Positions 6,968 to 15,684 of a DNA stretch of 64,000 nt are shown here, one piece after another. The translations under genes and the position numbers were made by a program. The notes beneath the pieces are model-generated. The model was given only the letters and a program-made list of their open reading frames with translations, ran no database searches and was not told where the DNA came from. Each line of letters starts with the position of its first letter. Position 1 is the first letter of the stretch. Source of the DNA: Muribaculaceae bacterium (lineage in GTDB: Bacteria; Bacteroidota; Bacteroidia; Bacteroidales; Muribaculaceae); the NCBI GenBank assembly GCA_017935045.1, contig JAGBIJ010000020.1, positions 124,001 to 188,000 on the forward strand, in the 5' to 3' direction.

Positions 6968-9106
6968 TCAGAGGGCACGCGACGATTCCCGCTCTTTATG
7001 GTCGCGGTACACCGGGCGTATTTTGTTACGGCCGAAAGACCAGGCTATCCGGAAAGTCACGGCGTGGGAATGAATGTCATTGCGAGAATCCACCATATAA
7101 TCCCGGTAATACGCTTTCGATTTCGTAATACTCCAGCCAAACGGATCATTCAAGGCCAGTGAGAGATTCAGACGTTTGTCAAGCAGTGAATAGCGGAGAT
7201 CGCAGCCGACAAGGGAGATTGACGAGTAATGAATCATTCTGTCTTTCCATGGGAAATAATGGGTAAAACGGAGATTGAATATCAGAGTCTTCTGTCTGTT
7301 GAGCATCCACGATGTGTTCAGCTCGAGCTTGCCGCTCCAGCCGCGGTCGCTCGCTTCCCTGAAGTCGGGGGCTTTGGATTTGGCGACCGAATAAAATACC
7401 TCTCCGCCGAGCTTTAGATTCCACCATGGCAACAGCGAACGATTGTATGATGCATACAGACCGGTCTTGTTGGTATTGAGGCAGTTTTCAGGAAGAGTGT
7501 ATTGGCTTCCGTCGGCATTGAATCTGGTTATATTACCGATGGCGTTGTGGTTATACGAGTTATAAAGTACCGCATACACGCCCTTGAAACTATAGTTAAT
7601 CTCCACATTATGTGATAGGCTCGGATCGAGGTCTGGGTTACCGGAGAACCAGTCGCTCACTGTGGTATAATAGCGGAAGGGATTGAGATCTCCGAAATTC
7701 GGACGGGTTATCCCCATCGAATATGACAGGGTAAACCGGCCCGCTGTCTGCGAGTTCCAGCTCAGGTTGAGCGACGGGAACAGATAGTCGTAGCTTTTGT
7801 CATGGCGCATATTGTCAATCATCTGCACTCCCTTGACATCGGTATGTTCATAACGGAGTCCGAGCTTACCGAATAAGGAACCGGAGAAATTTTTCTCGGC
7901 GCTGGCATAGACGGCGACTGTCTTTTCATCATACCTGAAAGTATTGCTCTGCGAGGTATTGGTAACCCAGTTGCCGTCCTGTAAATCGGATACCTGAAGG
8001 TCAGTATTGTTGTTGACCTCAGTGTAGGCAGCTCCTGCATCCATTCTGAACACGGAGAACGGCAGAGCGGCATCAATCTTTACAGAATGAATTCGGTATT
8101 TGTTTGTTCCGTCGTCTGTGAGTCTTGTGAGGCCGTTCCCATCCTGCCATGTCGTGACATCGGAAAAAGAGTGGATATGGCGGTTGAAGAAATTGTATGT
8201 AAGACTCAGTATCTTGCCCTCGGAGTCAAGCGACCAGTCGCCGAAAGCTGTAAGCGTTATTGCATTGTTCGGCTTCGCCGGTGAGAGATTCCGGGATAAG
8301 CAGGACACACCGTCATCTATTGTTGCATCCAAAAGATTGCTCTTGAAACGCATGGCGCTGAAGTTGACAATCGCGCCCGCACTGACGCGGTCATTAAACT
8401 TATATTTGAACAGGCCGTTTGCGCCGAGAGTCCGGTTTGTAAAACGATTTGTGCGGTCAGATGTGCGCACATAGTCGGAGAAAGTATATGTCCTGTCAAG
8501 GTCGTTTATACCTTTCATGTCCTGCCAGCTCACATCAGCCGAAAGCTCCACCTTCCGGGTCGAATGACTGATATTTCCGCCGAGCATGTAGCTGAAATCC
8601 TCGCGTGCCGTTCCGCTGCCCCAGACATTGCCTCGTGTGCCCAGAGCCTCGTTGCGTGTGGTTATGCTGATGTATGCCGCATTTGTGGCGGCAGCATATT
8701 TCGCAGGCGGCGTAGTGAGCAGTTCAATCTTCTCGATGCCGGATGCCTGAAGGTTTTTCAATCGCATGGCTATGGCCTCGTCAGGCATTTCGAGAAGATG
8801 TCCGTCGATTATGTATTTCACTGAGGATTTGCCTGCTACGCTGACCTGATCATTTGTGACGGATACGCGGGGTATTCTGTCAAGGACCCGCACCCCGTCC
8901 AGTCCAAGTACATACGGGTCATTCTTAGTAAGATAGACTATGCGGTCCGGAGCCTGTCGCAGAACGGGGCGGCTTGCCACAACGACAACCTCGTTGAGAT
9001 TCAGCTCTCGTTCCCATTCAGTCTTGATAGAGTCATTGGCTACCTGTGCATAAAGGCACATGGGGAGCGCTGCCGCTCCTGAGAGCAGCATACGAAAGAT
9101 GTTCAT
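6968..9106 (-). CDS. Outer-membrane beta-barrel protein (TonB-receptor-like)
   Basis: 712 residues. A signal peptide (about residues 1-21, MNIFRMLLSGAAALPMCLYAQ) is followed by a plug-like region (about 35-150) with NEVVVVASRP and YIIDGHLLEMP motifs. A long barrel of alternating strands runs to the C-terminus (AVTFRIAWSFGR). It resembles the outer-membrane beta-barrel family of Bacteroidota, which is related to TonB-dependent receptors. It lacks the N-terminal carboxypeptidase-like domain of many such proteins, and no SusD-type partner is next to it. Substrate is unknown. Two adjacent palindromes lie just upstream and could bind a regulator; an ECF sigma operon is transcribed toward it from the other side. 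Confidence 0.85.
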   Translation of the reverse strand: MNIFRMLLSGAAALPMCLYAQVANDSIKTEWERELNLNEVVVVASRPVLRQAPDRIVYLTKNDPYVLGLDGVRVLDRIPRVSVTNDQVSVAGKSSVKYIIDGHLLEMPDEAIAMRLKNLQASGIEKIELLTTPPAKYAAATNAAYISITTRNEALGTRGNVWGSGTAREDFSYMLGGNISHSTRKVELSADVSWQDMKGINDLDRTYTFSDYVRTSDRTNRFTNRTLGANGLFKYKFNDRVSAGAIVNFSAMRFKSNLLDATIDDGVSCLSRNLSPAKPNNAITLTAFGDWSLDSEGKILSLTYNFFNRHIHSFSDVTTWQDGNGLTRLTDDGTNKYRIHSVKIDAALPFSVFRMDAGAAYTEVNNNTDLQVSDLQDGNWVTNTSQSNTFRYDEKTVAVYASAEKNFSGSLFGKLGLRYEHTDVKGVQMIDNMRHDKSYDYLFPSLNLSWNSQTAGRFTLSYSMGITRPNFGDLNPFRYYTTVSDWFSGNPDLDPSLSHNVEINYSFKGVYAVLYNSYNHNAIGNITRFNADGSQYTLPENCLNTNKTGLYASYNRSLLPWWNLKLGGEVFYSVAKSKAPDFREASDRGWSGKLELNTSWMLNRQKTLIFNLRFTHYFPWKDRMIHYSSISLVGCDLRYSLLDKRLNLSLALNDPFGWSITKSKAYYRDYMVDSRNDIHSHAVTFRIAWSFGRNKIRPVYRDHKERESSRAL

Positions 9107-9125
9107 AAACAGATAGATTGTGTTT

Positions 9126-9157
9126 GTAATTTAATTACTATTACATGGCGATGTAAT
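9126..9157. promoter_or_regulatory. Paired palindromes upstream of the outer-membrane protein gene
   Basis: GTAATT-T-AATTAC (9126-9138) and ATTACAT-GGCG-ATGTAAT (9140-9157) lie side by side, 20-51 bp before the ATG at 9106. Both are perfect inverted repeats and share the TTAC/GTAA half-site, which suggests an operator for a dimeric regulator. No matching regulator is identified. The wider gap (9107-9373) shows no gene. Confidence 0.4.
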
Positions 9158-9373
9158 CGTCATCCGTATTGTGCCGATAGCCATATAATCATGTAGTATT
9201 CTGATGCCCGGTAATTGACATCAACATAAGCGACCTTCTTTTTAACGTGATTCTATAATGAGCAATCACAATTAAATTTAAAAGGGTGCGAGATATGCGG
9301 ATGACATAATTTTGCCATCCTGAAAAGAGGTATAAAAGAAGGAATAAGAGGGACTCTTTTTCTTGTAGTAGAG

Positions 9374-9757
9374 CTATTCAAATGCTGAGATAGGGCCTGT
9401 AATAAACAGATAGCATCCATCTGCAGACTCATAACTGAGACCGATATTGATTTCCTGGCCGTTATTGACGACTTTCATAGTGGAATACTTTTGTCCTCCA
9501 TTGATGAAGTCTTGCGATGAAGATGCGTTCTGGCTATCTTTCTGAAAAAGTTGTACCACTTTTTTCACTAATGCCGCGTTGCCTCGGACAGTGAAGCCAC
9601 GGAAATATTTTCCGTAACTTTTTGATATCTGCAGCGATACGCTTTTGTTTGAATTATAGGATCCGTCAAACAGTTTCTCGACATTTAGATTGGGACCTTT
9701 CGCCATGGCGACAAGCCCCATGACCATACAAGCCGTCAGTATAAAAATTCGTTTCAT
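9374..9757 (-). CDS. Small secreted protein in a sigma-factor operon
   Basis: 127 residues with a clear signal peptide (MKRIFILTACMVMGLVAMA) and a mature part of about 108 residues. That part mixes basic and hydrophobic stretches (LVKKVVQLFQKD, EINIGLSYESADGCYLFITG). It has the size and place of small DUF4252- or DUF6108-type proteins found behind ECF sigma/anti-sigma pairs in Bacteroidota, but I cannot assign the family from sequence alone. Its ATG overlaps the stop of the upstream anti-sigma-like gene (ATGA), so the three genes are translationally coupled. It probably acts in the periplasm. Confidence 0.75.
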   Translation of the reverse strand: MKRIFILTACMVMGLVAMAKGPNLNVEKLFDGSYNSNKSVSLQISKSYGKYFRGFTVRGNAALVKKVVQLFQKDSQNASSSQDFINGGQKYSTMKVVNNGQEINIGLSYESADGCYLFITGPISAFE

Positions 9758-10239
9758 TTTGATATGTTTGAAATATTCATAATATAAGTTTGCTTTGCAT
9801 AATTGGCTTGCTCAATGGCTTTTGCATCAGCCATCAGAGCTTCTGCCTTTGCGATGGACGCCTCTACCGCAGCCTGCGCTTTCTGCTGATTGAGCCTTTG
9901 TCCGTTCTCGTATGCGATTACCGATGGCCCGGCGACATCATGCCGCCATGTAATTGAGAAGAATATGCCGATGGCCAGGACAATAGAAGCCGCCATCCCG
10001 GTCATCAGGCGCATTATCCGGTGTCTGCGGCGTGAGCGCAAGGCTTTGCTATCCACCTGCGGCCTCAAAACTATACCTGCAAGCATACGTACTTCATCGA
10101 TAATCGGAGATTCGTATGGCAATTTCCCAAGTACATATTGCAATTCCGCCTCTTCCAGTACAGACAGTCTGCAGTCCAGATAGAGTCTGCACAGTTGTTC
10201 CGTTTCCTCAAAAGTAAGCTGGTGGTTCTGCTCTCTCAT
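9754..10239 (-). CDS. Putative anti-sigma factor
   Basis: 161 residues. A cytoplasmic part (about 1-75) with acidic helices and a basic RSRRRHR patch is followed by one membrane span (about 78-98, GMAASIVLAIGIFF). A periplasmic part with an Ala/Gln-rich predicted helix (QKAQAAVEASIAKAEALMADAK) follows. One membrane span directly downstream of an ECF sigma gene, with ATGA overlaps at both ends, is the usual anti-sigma arrangement. The cytoplasmic part does not show a clear zinc anti-sigma His-Cys motif, so the call rests mainly on context and topology. Confidence 0.7.
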   Translation of the reverse strand: MREQNHQLTFEETEQLCRLYLDCRLSVLEEAELQYVLGKLPYESPIIDEVRMLAGIVLRPQVDSKALRSRRRHRIMRLMTGMAASIVLAIGIFFSITWRHDVAGPSVIAYENGQRLNQQKAQAAVEASIAKAEALMADAKAIEQANYAKQTYIMNISNISK

Positions 10240-10715
10240 CTGTTTAGTTTTTTATAATTCTCACGTATTTTCTTTCTCGCTCTGCTCATACTCATCCTGA
10301 CTGCAGACGCCGACATATCTAATCTGGCAGCTACGGCTTCATACTCCATTCCGTCGCGGGTAACAAGAATGTAAATCCGCTTTTGAATATCGGTAAGACC
10401 AGACGTGAGCAGTGATTCAAGTCTGCCGACATCTTCGTATGGCTCCGGCTGTACCTCGACTCTATCGTAATCCGCTTCGGAAATATGTATTGACCGCGTA
10501 CGGCGTATTTTGTCAATACATATATTGCGCAACGCTGTAAACAGCTTGTTTCTCGCTTCAGCATCTGACTTCATGTCGCCATGCTTCCACAAATTCAGAA
10601 ACGCATCCTGCATCGCATCCTTGGCGTCCTCGTCATCTTTCAGAAAAGCGATGGCGCTACGGTGCAGCTTGTCGCGCAGGGCAATAAATGATGATGTCAG
10701 ATAATCTTTTTCCAT
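10236..10715 (-). CDS. ECF-type RNA polymerase sigma factor
   Basis: 159 residues. Region 2 spans about residues 10-80, with AKDAMQDAFLNLWKH and the NKLFTALRNICIDKIRR stretch for -10 binding and melting. Region 4 spans about 100-155, with a helix-turn-helix (YEAVAARLDMSASAVRMSMSRAR). The protein would direct RNA polymerase to a small regulon, often including its own operon. It overlaps the putative anti-sigma gene by 4 bp. No standard housekeeping -33/-7 promoter was seen upstream, which fits autoregulation, but the cognate promoter is not identified here. It could control the outer-membrane barrel gene downstream; that is inference. Confidence 0.9.
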   Translation of the reverse strand: MEKDYLTSSFIALRDKLHRSAIAFLKDDEDAKDAMQDAFLNLWKHGDMKSDAEARNKLFTALRNICIDKIRRTRSIHISEADYDRVEVQPEPYEDVGRLESLLTSGLTDIQKRIYILVTRDGMEYEAVAARLDMSASAVRMSMSRARKKIRENYKKLNR

Positions 10716-10764
10716 TTCTTACACTATAGATACGTATAAGAGAGAGAAATGTAACAGCCACTTT

Positions 10765-10802
10765 AAAAAAAGCACAGCGGCGCACCGCATGATGCACCGC
10801 TG
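10765..10802 (-). terminator. Intrinsic terminator of the perR-rbr operon
   Basis: On the minus strand CAGCGGTGC (10802-10794) pairs with GCGCCGCTG (10783-10775), with one G-U pair, followed by a T-run (10771-10765). It lies just after the rbr stop codon. Confidence 0.75.
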
Positions 10803-10824
10803 CAACGGTATAAAACAGGAAATA

Positions 10825-11367
10825 TCAGTAGTTGACAGCTTCGATCTCAAAAAAGCTTTGCGGATGCGCGCATACGGGGCATGCCGCGGGAGCTTTCTTG
10901 CCTACTACTATGTGACCGCAGTTGCGGCAAATCCATATCGTGTCGCCTTCGCGGGAGAATACGAGTCCCTCCTCTATATTGGCGAGCAGACGGCGGTAAC
11001 GCTCCTCATGATGACGCTCTATGGCCGCTACAGCGCGGAATTTCTTTGCAATGGCAGTGAAGCCTTCTTCCTCTGCCTCGCATGCCATGCGCTCGTACAT
11101 GTCCGTCCACTCGTAGTTCTCGCCTTCGGCGGCATCGCGCAGATTGGACATTGTATCAGGGATGTCATTGCCGTGCAGCAGCTTGAACCAGAGCTTGGCA
11201 TGCTCCTTCTCGTTGGCAGCAGTCTCTTCGAAGATAGCCGCTATCTGCTCGTAGCCCTCTTTGCGCGCTTTCGAGGCATAATACGTATATTTGTTACGTG
11301 CTTGAGATTCACCCGCAAAAGCGTCCATGAGATTTTTCTCAGTCTTTGTTCCTTTCAGTTCTTTCAT
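10825..11367 (-). CDS. rbr: Rubrerythrin
   Basis: 180 residues. The N-terminal ferritin-like four-helix domain has di-iron ligand motifs (ETAANEKEH and [11 protein letters not shown]). The C-terminal rubredoxin-like domain has two CxxC knuckles (CRNCG and CPVC). The family detoxifies hydrogen peroxide in the cytoplasm of anaerobes, passing electrons from a rubredoxin or NAD(P)H donor to the di-iron site. The gene begins 6 bp after the end of the PerR/Fur-type gene and ends in a terminator, so perR-rbr is a two-gene operon, probably derepressed by peroxide. Length and motifs are normal. Confidence 0.96.
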   Translation of the reverse strand: MKELKGTKTEKNLMDAFAGESQARNKYTYYASKARKEGYEQIAAIFEETAANEKEHAKLWFKLLHGNDIPDTMSNLRDAAEGENYEWTDMYERMACEAEEEGFTAIAKKFRAVAAIERHHEERYRRLLANIEEGLVFSREGDTIWICRNCGHIVVGKKAPAACPVCAHPQSFFEIEAVNY

Positions 11368-11373
11368 TTTGAG

Positions 11374-11811
11374 TTATAGATTTGAGTTTGAAGATTTACA
11401 TTTATTACATAGTCCCTTATAATACAGCTCAATGGAGTCAACCGTAAAATCGACATTACCCGGCGCCTGGAGACCGGCTGGCAAAGGTATGTCGGCTACG
11501 GCTCCGCAACAGCGGCACACAAAATGCGCATGGGGGGGAAGCGAGGCCAAGTCATAGCGTTTCACGCCGTCTGTCTCAAGCTCACGCATTATCTGTTTCT
11601 CTGAAAAGAGATGTAGAGTATTGTATACCGTAGTCCGCGACAATGTAGGATATAAGTCCACCAACGCGCCATATATCTCATCTGCTGTCGGATGTCCAAG
11701 ACGCTCGGCAAGCAGCCTGAGTATGGCCATACGCTGCACAGAGGGACGAATACCGGCTTTCGTCAATAGTGCGGTCAAAACATCTGTATTATATTTTTGT
11801 ATTTTATCCAT
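11374..11811 (-). CDS. perR: Fur-family repressor, probably PerR
   Basis: 145 residues from the chosen ATG at 11811. An upstream ATG at 11823 is only two bases past the -7 element and would lie at or before the transcription start. The winged-helix DNA-binding part (about residues 15-80, LSRTTVYNTLHLF) precedes a dimerisation and metal domain with PHAHFVCRCCG and CNKCK zinc-type pairs. Pairing with rubrerythrin points to PerR, which senses peroxide by metal-catalysed oxidation, rather than to Fur or Zur. It probably autoregulates from the promoter directly upstream. Confidence 0.88.
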   Translation of the reverse strand: MDKIQKYNTDVLTALLTKAGIRPSVQRMAILRLLAERLGHPTADEIYGALVDLYPTLSRTTVYNTLHLFSEKQIMRELETDGVKRYDLASLPPHAHFVCRCCGAVADIPLPAGLQAPGNVDFTVDSIELYYKGLCNKCKSSNSNL

Positions 11812-11825
11812 TTTTGAAATCATTA

Positions 11826-11856
11826 CAAAATTAGGAAATATATTTTATCCGTGCAA
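11826..11856 (-). promoter_or_regulatory. Promoter of perR-rbr
   Basis: Minus-strand TTG (CAA at 11854-11856), 20 nt, then TAATTTTG (11833-11826). The -7 box touches the first possible ATG, which decides for the second ATG as the start. Confidence 0.65.
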
Positions 11857-11972
11857 GTTTTTCAAAAAAGAAAAGTGTTAAAAATCATTAAAGCAACCAG
11901 AACTGAGCCGACAGCCACTAAGAGACAGATGCTGGACTGCTCTCTCGTTCCGGACTGACAGCCGCCTAAAGC

Positions 11973-12001
11973 AAAAGGGCATGCCCTGACCGGACATACC
12001 C
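11973..12001 (-). terminator. Probable terminator of tnaA
   Basis: On the minus strand GGGTATG (12001-11995) pairs with CATGCCC (11983-11977), one G-U pair, followed by TTTTGC. It lies about 28 bp after the tnaA stop. Confidence 0.6.
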
Positions 12002-12028
12002 TCATTGCTGTCGATATAGGTTAAGTGA

Positions 12029-13408
12029 TTAGTCTTCTGCGGGAGCGAGTTTAACAGTGAAGTGACGGAGAAGAGGTGCTTCCCATACAATCTTCAGGCC
12101 GCGCTTTACCTCATGACGACGATCGTAGACATTCTTGATAGCGGCTGCGATGACATCCATGTGGTTGTTGGTGTATACTCGGCGGGGGATACACAGACGC
12201 AGGAAGTCCAGACCACCGAAGCGATTCTCACGGGTAACGGGATCACGGTCAGCCAGGATATAGCCGATCTCGCAGCCACGTATGCCGGCTTCACGATACA
12301 ACTCTACGGTCAGCATCTGAGCGGGGAACTCCTCTTTGGGTACCTCGGTAAGAATCTTGTCAGCATCGAGGAAGATGGCGTGGCCACCTACGGGGCGCTG
12401 ATAAGGGATGCCGTATTCATCAAGCTTGGCGGCCAAATACTGTACCTGACGGATGCGAGTCTCCAGCATGTCGAACTCGGTATTCTCGTCAAGACCTACA
12501 GCCAGAGCGTCCATGTCACGTCCGTTCATACCGCCGTAAGTCACGAAGCCCTCAAAACAGATGCAGAAGCCTTTGGCTCCCTCATACCACTCTTTGTGGC
12601 TGGTAGCGATGAAGCCGCCCATGTTGACGAGGCCGTCTTTCTTGGATGACATGGTCATACCGTCGGCCAGGCTGAACATCTCGCGTGTAATCTCTTTGAT
12701 AGTCTTGTCAGCGTAGCCTTCCTCACGGGTCTTGATAAAGTAGGCGTTCTCGGCAAAACGGGCGGAGTCGAAGATCAGCGGCTTGCCGTATTTCTCACAG
12801 AGGACGCTGACTTCACGCAGGTTCTGCATGCTTACAGGCTGGCCTCCGGCTGTATTGTTGGTAATAGTGACGATTACAAAAGGCACCTTGTCGCCCTGCT
12901 CCTTGAGGACTTTCTCAAGTTTGGCGATATCGACATTGCCTTTGAAGGGATGCTCAAGCTGAGTATCCTTGGCTTCATCGATAGTGCAGTCTACAGCGAA
13001 AGCCTTGCGGCTCTCAATGTGACCTTTTGTAGTATCAAAGTGAGAGTTGCCGGGAACGATGTCGCCTTCATGCACCAGATAAGAGAAGAGTACATTCTCG
13101 GCGGCACGGCCCTGATGGGTAGGCAGCACATACTCAAATCCCGTAAGACGAGTGATTGTGTCTTTAAGACGGAAGAATGAGCGTGCGCCGGCATAGCTCT
13201 CGTCGCCCATCATCATGGCGGCCCACTGGCGGTCGCTCATGGAGCCTGTACCTGAATCAGTGATGCAGTCTATATAGACCTGCTCGCTCTTGAGCATAAA
13301 TACGTTGTAGTCACACTCTTTGAGCCACTGCTCGCGCTCCTCGCGGGTACTTTTGCGGATAGGCTCGACCATCTTGATTTTCCAGGATTCGGCGAAAGGT
13401 AATTCCAT
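12029..13408 (-). CDS. tnaA: Tryptophanase
   Basis: 459 residues, full length for the fold-type I PLP-dependent beta-eliminating lyases. Visible features are PTHQGRAAENV near residue 96, the NNTAGGQPVSM loop near 184, FDSARFAENAYFIK near 213, and the PLP lysine in MSSKKDG (residues 256-257). The enzyme splits L-tryptophan into indole, pyruvate and ammonia in the cytoplasm. Tyrosine phenol-lyase is the close relative; overall similarity to Bacteroides tryptophanases as I know them favours TnaA. No permease or TnaC-type leader peptide is next to it. It has its own promoter and terminator. Confidence 0.92.
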   Translation of the reverse strand: MELPFAESWKIKMVEPIRKSTREEREQWLKECDYNVFMLKSEQVYIDCITDSGTGSMSDRQWAAMMMGDESYAGARSFFRLKDTITRLTGFEYVLPTHQGRAAENVLFSYLVHEGDIVPGNSHFDTTKGHIESRKAFAVDCTIDEAKDTQLEHPFKGNVDIAKLEKVLKEQGDKVPFVIVTITNNTAGGQPVSMQNLREVSVLCEKYGKPLIFDSARFAENAYFIKTREEGYADKTIKEITREMFSLADGMTMSSKKDGLVNMGGFIATSHKEWYEGAKGFCICFEGFVTYGGMNGRDMDALAVGLDENTEFDMLETRIRQVQYLAAKLDEYGIPYQRPVGGHAIFLDADKILTEVPKEEFPAQMLTVELYREAGIRGCEIGYILADRDPVTRENRFGGLDFLRLCIPRRVYTNNHMDVIAAAIKNVYDRRHEVKRGLKIVWEAPLLRHFTVKLAPAED

Positions 13409-13445
13409 AAATGTATTAGCTTTAAGTTTTTTAGTAAAGTTTCCA

Positions 13446-13476
13446 CAAAGGTACGAATAAAAAACCGGGTATGCAA
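13446..13476 (-). promoter_or_regulatory. Promoter of tnaA
   Basis: Minus-strand TTG (CAA at 13474-13476), exactly 20 nt, then TACCTTTG (13453-13446). The leader is about 35 nt. Confidence 0.7.
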
Positions 13477-13607
13477 AAAATATTTAATCTATTTTACAAT
13501 ACACTTAGAACCAAATGCTTATATTCACAATAAGACCCAACTTACGCGCCGATGTGCCTGTATTACGGATTGGTGGGGCGCTTAGCTTATAATTGAAAAA
13601 TATTTTC

Positions 13608-13615
13608 TAATTTTG
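13608..13615 (+). promoter_or_regulatory. -7 element for the AraC-family gene
   Basis: TAATTTTG fits the consensus and lies 21 nt before the ATG at 13637. An in-frame TTG inside this box is therefore not the start codon. No clear -33 TTG was found. Confidence 0.5.
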
Positions 13616-13636
13616 CGGGAAACGAAACTGATACAG

Positions 13637-14533
13637 ATGAAAATATACGAAGCTGACAGCATTGAGAAATATAACCGTTTTTTCGGATTCGAGACGCGCC
13701 ACCCTCTCGTATCAATAGTGCATTTCGACAGTAAGACCGACCGCACGGACTACAGGATGTACTTCGGCTTGTACGCTCTGTTTCTGAAGAAGACCGCCGG
13801 ATGCCAGATAAACTACGGGCGCACCACCTACGATTTCGATGATGAGACCGTAGTAAGTTTCGCGCCCGGACAGACTATAGAGGTACACCGTACCGAGGAT
13901 ATCCGCACGCCGGAATGTATAGGACTTGTGTTTCACCCTGACTTTCTCAACCGTACGCCCCTGGCTCAGAAAATCAAGCAATACACCTTCTTTTCGTACA
14001 GTTCCAACGAGGCGCTGCATCTGTCGGCCGAGGAGCGCGTAATCATCCAGGACTATATGGACAAGATTTCAAGAGAGCTGCAGCATCCTATAGACCGTTT
14101 CTCCAAATCTCTGATAATATCCAATATAGAGGTAATGCTCAATTACTGCATGCGCTTTTACGAACGTCAGTTTATTACTCGTGAGGAGCTTAACAACAGC
14201 ACTATGAGTCGCTTTTCGATATTGCTGGACGAATACCTCGATTCCGGACTCGGAGCCACTCAAGGCATCCCGACAGTGAAGTACTTCGCCGACAAGGTCT
14301 GCCTGTCGCCAAACTACTTCGGCGACCTGGTAAAGTCGGAGACAGGCAAGACGGCGCAGGAGTTCATACGCCAACGCATGGCAGGAGCCGCCAAAAACGC
14401 CCTGCTCGACCCGAAATTGAACATCAAGCAGATAGCCGAATTGCTCGGATTCCAATATCCGCAGCACTTCGCCCGGTTCTTCAAGAAGCAGACCGGCCTG
14501 ACTCCGCGCGAGTACCTGCGTCAGATGAACTGA
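13637..14533 (+). CDS. AraC-family transcriptional regulator
   Basis: 298 residues from the ATG at 13637. The N-terminal part (about 1-180) is a cupin-like sensing region with FAPGQTIEVHR. The C-terminal 100 residues form the double helix-turn-helix DNA-binding domain (VKYFADKVCLSPNYFGDLVK, then IKQIAELLGFQYPQHFARFF and TGLTPREYLRQM). It converges with the carboxymuconolactone decarboxylase-cupin gene, with a shared terminator between. In Bacteroidota such AraC proteins often control a neighbouring oxidoreductase or decarboxylase-like gene; here that link is inference. Ligand is unknown. Confidence 0.88.
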   Translation: MKIYEADSIEKYNRFFGFETRHPLVSIVHFDSKTDRTDYRMYFGLYALFLKKTAGCQINYGRTTYDFDDETVVSFAPGQTIEVHRTEDIRTPECIGLVFHPDFLNRTPLAQKIKQYTFFSYSSNEALHLSAEERVIIQDYMDKISRELQHPIDRFSKSLIISNIEVMLNYCMRFYERQFITREELNNSTMSRFSILLDEYLDSGLGATQGIPTVKYFADKVCLSPNYFGDLVKSETGKTAQEFIRQRMAGAAKNALLDPKLNIKQIAELLGFQYPQHFARFFKKQTGLTPREYLRQMN

Positions 14534-14555
14534 CAGCAAAAGAGCAATGAATCTG

Positions 14556-14591
14556 AAAGGGCGTGCCGCAGTGATTCCCGGCACGCCCTTT
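14556..14591. terminator. Bidirectional terminator between convergent genes
   Basis: A 13-bp perfect stem (AAAGGGCGTGCCG, 14556-14568, with CGGCACGCCCTTT, 14579-14591) lies between the AraC gene and the convergent decarboxylase-cupin gene. Confidence 0.8.
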
Positions 14592-14615
14592 GCTGTATCG
14601 GCAGCTCTCTGACTG

Positions 14616-15440
14616 TCACTTTGCATTTACCTTGTCATACTCCTGATCGGAGACCGGCTCAAGCCATACATTTTCCGTCTTCTCTCCGGGCACTGAGAAA
14701 GCCAGATGGGCGAACCAGGAATCCTTGGCGGCACCGTGCCAATGCTTTACATTAGCCGGGATATGGATGACCGTTCCGGGCAGAATCTCCACAGCGGGCT
14801 TGCCCTCCTCCTGATACCAACCTCGGCCGGCGACTCCTACCAGCATCTGTCCACCGCCTTTCGACGCCTTATGTATGTGCCAGTTGTTGCGGCAGCCGGG
14901 CTCGAACGTCACATTGGCAAACGGTATCTGATCTTTGGAAACAGGCGCCAGATAGCTGTTGCCGGTAAAATACTTGGCATAAGCGGTATTGGGTTCGCCT
15001 ATGGGGAAAATCATCTCACGCTGGAAAGCAGACTTGGCATCGCTGCCCGTAAGGTCTTCATTCCATACGTCCTTCGCAAGCCGGAAAGCGGCCCACGCCT
15101 TGGGCCAACCGGCATAGAAAGCTATGTGGGTAATGATTTCGGCGATTTCAGTACGGGTAATGCCGTTCTTCTTCGCGTTCTGCAGATGATGGAGCAACGA
15201 CGTATCTGTGATACCCTGGGAAATGAGCGCCGTGATTGTCACAAGGCTACGGTCGCGCAGCGACAGGAGGTCGTTGCGGCTCCATACCTCGCCGAAAAGG
15301 ATGTCATCGTTCAGATGAGCGAACTCAGGAGCGAACTCGCCGAGGGCGTCGCGTCCCGCTGTCTGTACTATTTTCTGTTATGCCATACCGGGAATAATTG
15401 TTATCAGGCTTAATACGATTGTAATAAGTACTTTGTTCAT
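14616..15440 (-). pseudogene. Carboxymuconolactone decarboxylase-cupin protein, interrupted by an in-frame stop
   Basis: Reading from the ATG at 15440 gives a signal peptide (MNKVLITIVLSLITIIPGMA), then TAA (15380-15378). The same frame continues without further stops to 14616. After the stop come QKIVQTAGRDALGEF and LFGEVWSRNDLLSL, the normal first part of a carboxymuconolactone decarboxylase (CMD) domain, then EIITHIAFYAGWPKAW. A C-terminal cupin follows, with NNWHIHK...GRGWYQEEGK...VKHWHGA metal-ligand histidines. A CAA to TAA change would explain it. If translated at all, an internal GTG at 15242 would give only 208 residues, missing the signal peptide and first CMD helices. Function of intact relatives is poorly defined. 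A sequencing error is possible. Confidence 0.75.
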
Positions 15441-15601
15441 ATACTGAATGTTGAAGTTTTCTTGACTGCTGCAAAATTACATCACAGCACCCATACCGGC
15501 AATACCTGAAAACGGGCATATCTTACCAATTTCACGGAAAATACCGGCCGAAAACTCATTATTATAATAACGATGCGGCAAAGATGTATCGGAAAAAGTT
15601 G

Positions 15602-15609
15602 TAACTTTG
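15602..15609 (+). promoter_or_regulatory. -7 element for ltaE-proC
   Basis: TAACTTTG fits TAnnTTTG and lies about 75 nt before the ATG at 15685. It rules out the longer in-frame GTG start at 15607. The -33 element is not clear. Confidence 0.5.
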
Positions 15610-15684
15610 CCGACAGGAAAACCTCGGGAAGGAGGACAAGTTTGTAATTTTTATAAATTTTATACGGCATATACAGACATTCTT

